Positions 63,424 through 64,000 of a stretch of DNA of 64,000 nucleotides are shown piece after piece. Source of the DNA: Reinekea marina (lineage in GTDB: Bacteria > Pseudomonadota > Gammaproteobacteria > Pseudomonadales > Natronospirillaceae); assembly GCF_030409715.1 (NCBI RefSeq), contig NZ_JAUFQI010000001.1, positions 1,972,501-2,036,500 of the forward strand, in the 5' to 3' direction. How positions within the stretch are numbered: position 1 is the first letter of the stretch; each line of letters starts with the position of its first letter. The position numbers were made by a program, and so were the translations under genes. The notes below the pieces were generated by a model. It ran no database searches and was not told where the DNA came from. It was given only the letters and a program-made list of their open reading frames with translations.

Positions 63424-64000
63424 TTACGAAGCCGTTTCATCGTCTTCAGACTGGCTTATGTACAGGCCTGAAATAGCATTGGAAACTCTTTTAACTTCAG
63501 AATTCTTATCGGGTACGTTGACATCCGTTTTTAACAAAATGTCTTTAGCGCACTTGTAAAAATTAGCCGCCATGGCTAAGTCATTATGATCTCGAGCATC
63601 ATCTCCTTGGCGAACAAAGGCTTTAAATTCTAATAACACCGTATTAATAACGAGTCGATTTCGATGTTGACGAAACGAATCTTCAGGCATTTCACCTGTT
63701 TGATAGAATTCACGCAACAATTTTAGTGTTTGTGAGAAATGCCGTTTCATCAAGAATATTTGCCGATCTGAAGCAGGTATATCAGGTTCTTGAGGATTCT
63801 CTTCAAGCGCAGCAATCTTAGCGCGCGTTTGTTCTATGGCTGCTTTTTCGTCCAGTAAATCGGGTGAGTTAGGAATTAAACCTAGGCCTTCAGCGATATT
63901 GTTCTCAATGCGTTCAACCAGTTTGTAAAGTAAATTTACATCTCGATCGTAGAGCAAAAGCGATTGTAAAAGTTCATCAATATCGGCTAATTCGCGGCGT
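63424..64000 (-). CDS. hypothetical coiled-coil protein, cut by the right edge
   Basis: At least 192 residues; the frame stays open to the window edge (ELADIDELLQSL precedes the first ATG/TTG-like codon), so the N-terminus is missing. Helical and charged with coiled-coil character (KAAIEQTRAKIAALEENPQ) and a possible TPR-like helix pair (ARDHNDLAMAANFYKCAKDIL). Family not recognised. Converges with fadBA. Confidence 0.75.
   Translation of the reverse strand, partial: RRELADIDELLQSLLLYDRDVNLLYKLVERIENNIAEGLGLIPNSPDLLDEKAAIEQTRAKIAALEENPQEPDIPASDRQIFLMKRHFSQTLKLLREFYQTGEMPEDSFRQHRNRLVINTVLLEFKAFVRQGDDARDHNDLAMAANFYKCAKDILLKTDVNVPDKNSEVKRVSNAISGLYISQSEDDETAS

Overview
The window is chromosomal DNA of a motile, aerobic, probably marine gammaproteobacterium, most like the Oceanospirillales/Pseudomonadales group. 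The evidence is the FleQ/FleSR flagellar hierarchy, the HsbA/HsbR/HptB partner-switch genes, NhaD, EfpL, Uup, TruC, FadBA with PsrA-like operators, and moderate GC. I cannot name the species.

Layout. 1-1.9 kb: 3' part of a 23S rRNA gene, 5S rRNA and a terminator. 1.9-3.6 kb: repeats, a degenerate exonuclease-like gene, comEA, and directly after it an unannotated small RNA carrying six AGGA motifs, five of them in hairpin loops (a CsrB/RsmZ-type candidate). 3.6-12.1 kb: a zinc-ribbon protein with TruC, then an acyl-CoA module (SDR, thiolase, a heptamer repeat expansion, AlkK-like ligase) and a 1150-residue symporter-type hybrid histidine kinase. 12.2-13.3 kb: a tRNA-Arg gene followed by a gene-free array of two 170-bp repeats carrying the tRNA 3' end and four ~188-bp hairpin units. 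13.3-16.8 kb: a coiled-coil protein, a DTW-domain enzyme, NhaD and EfpL.

16.8-40.4 kb is a flagellar cluster: a divergent TPR-methyltransferase, fliS, fleQ, fleSR, fliEFGHIJ, hsbA-hsbR-hptB, fliKLMNOPQR and flhB. Sigma-54 promoter matches precede fleS, fliE, fliK, fliL and the methyltransferase; sigma-28 matches precede fliS and a DUF5610-like gene at 45.8 kb. This fits FleQ switching on FleSR and the basal body/export genes, with FliA-dependent genes later. flhA, flhF, fleN, fliA and the filament genes are not here.

40.4-64 kb holds housekeeping and envelope genes: DUF1624 membrane protein, PilZ, glyoxalase II, YaaA, YajG-like lipoprotein, MAPEG, LysR, DUF5610-like, glutaredoxin, CheV, MOSC, Slt transglycosylase, an RND efflux pair, Uup, fadBA, and a gene cut by the right edge.

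The most unusual structure is a repeat family seen once at 2.1 kb and four times at 12.6-13.3 kb. A conserved ~53-nt core holds two small hairpins with GGAT loops. The flanking long inverted arms differ completely in sequence between the two loci yet remain self-complementary at each.
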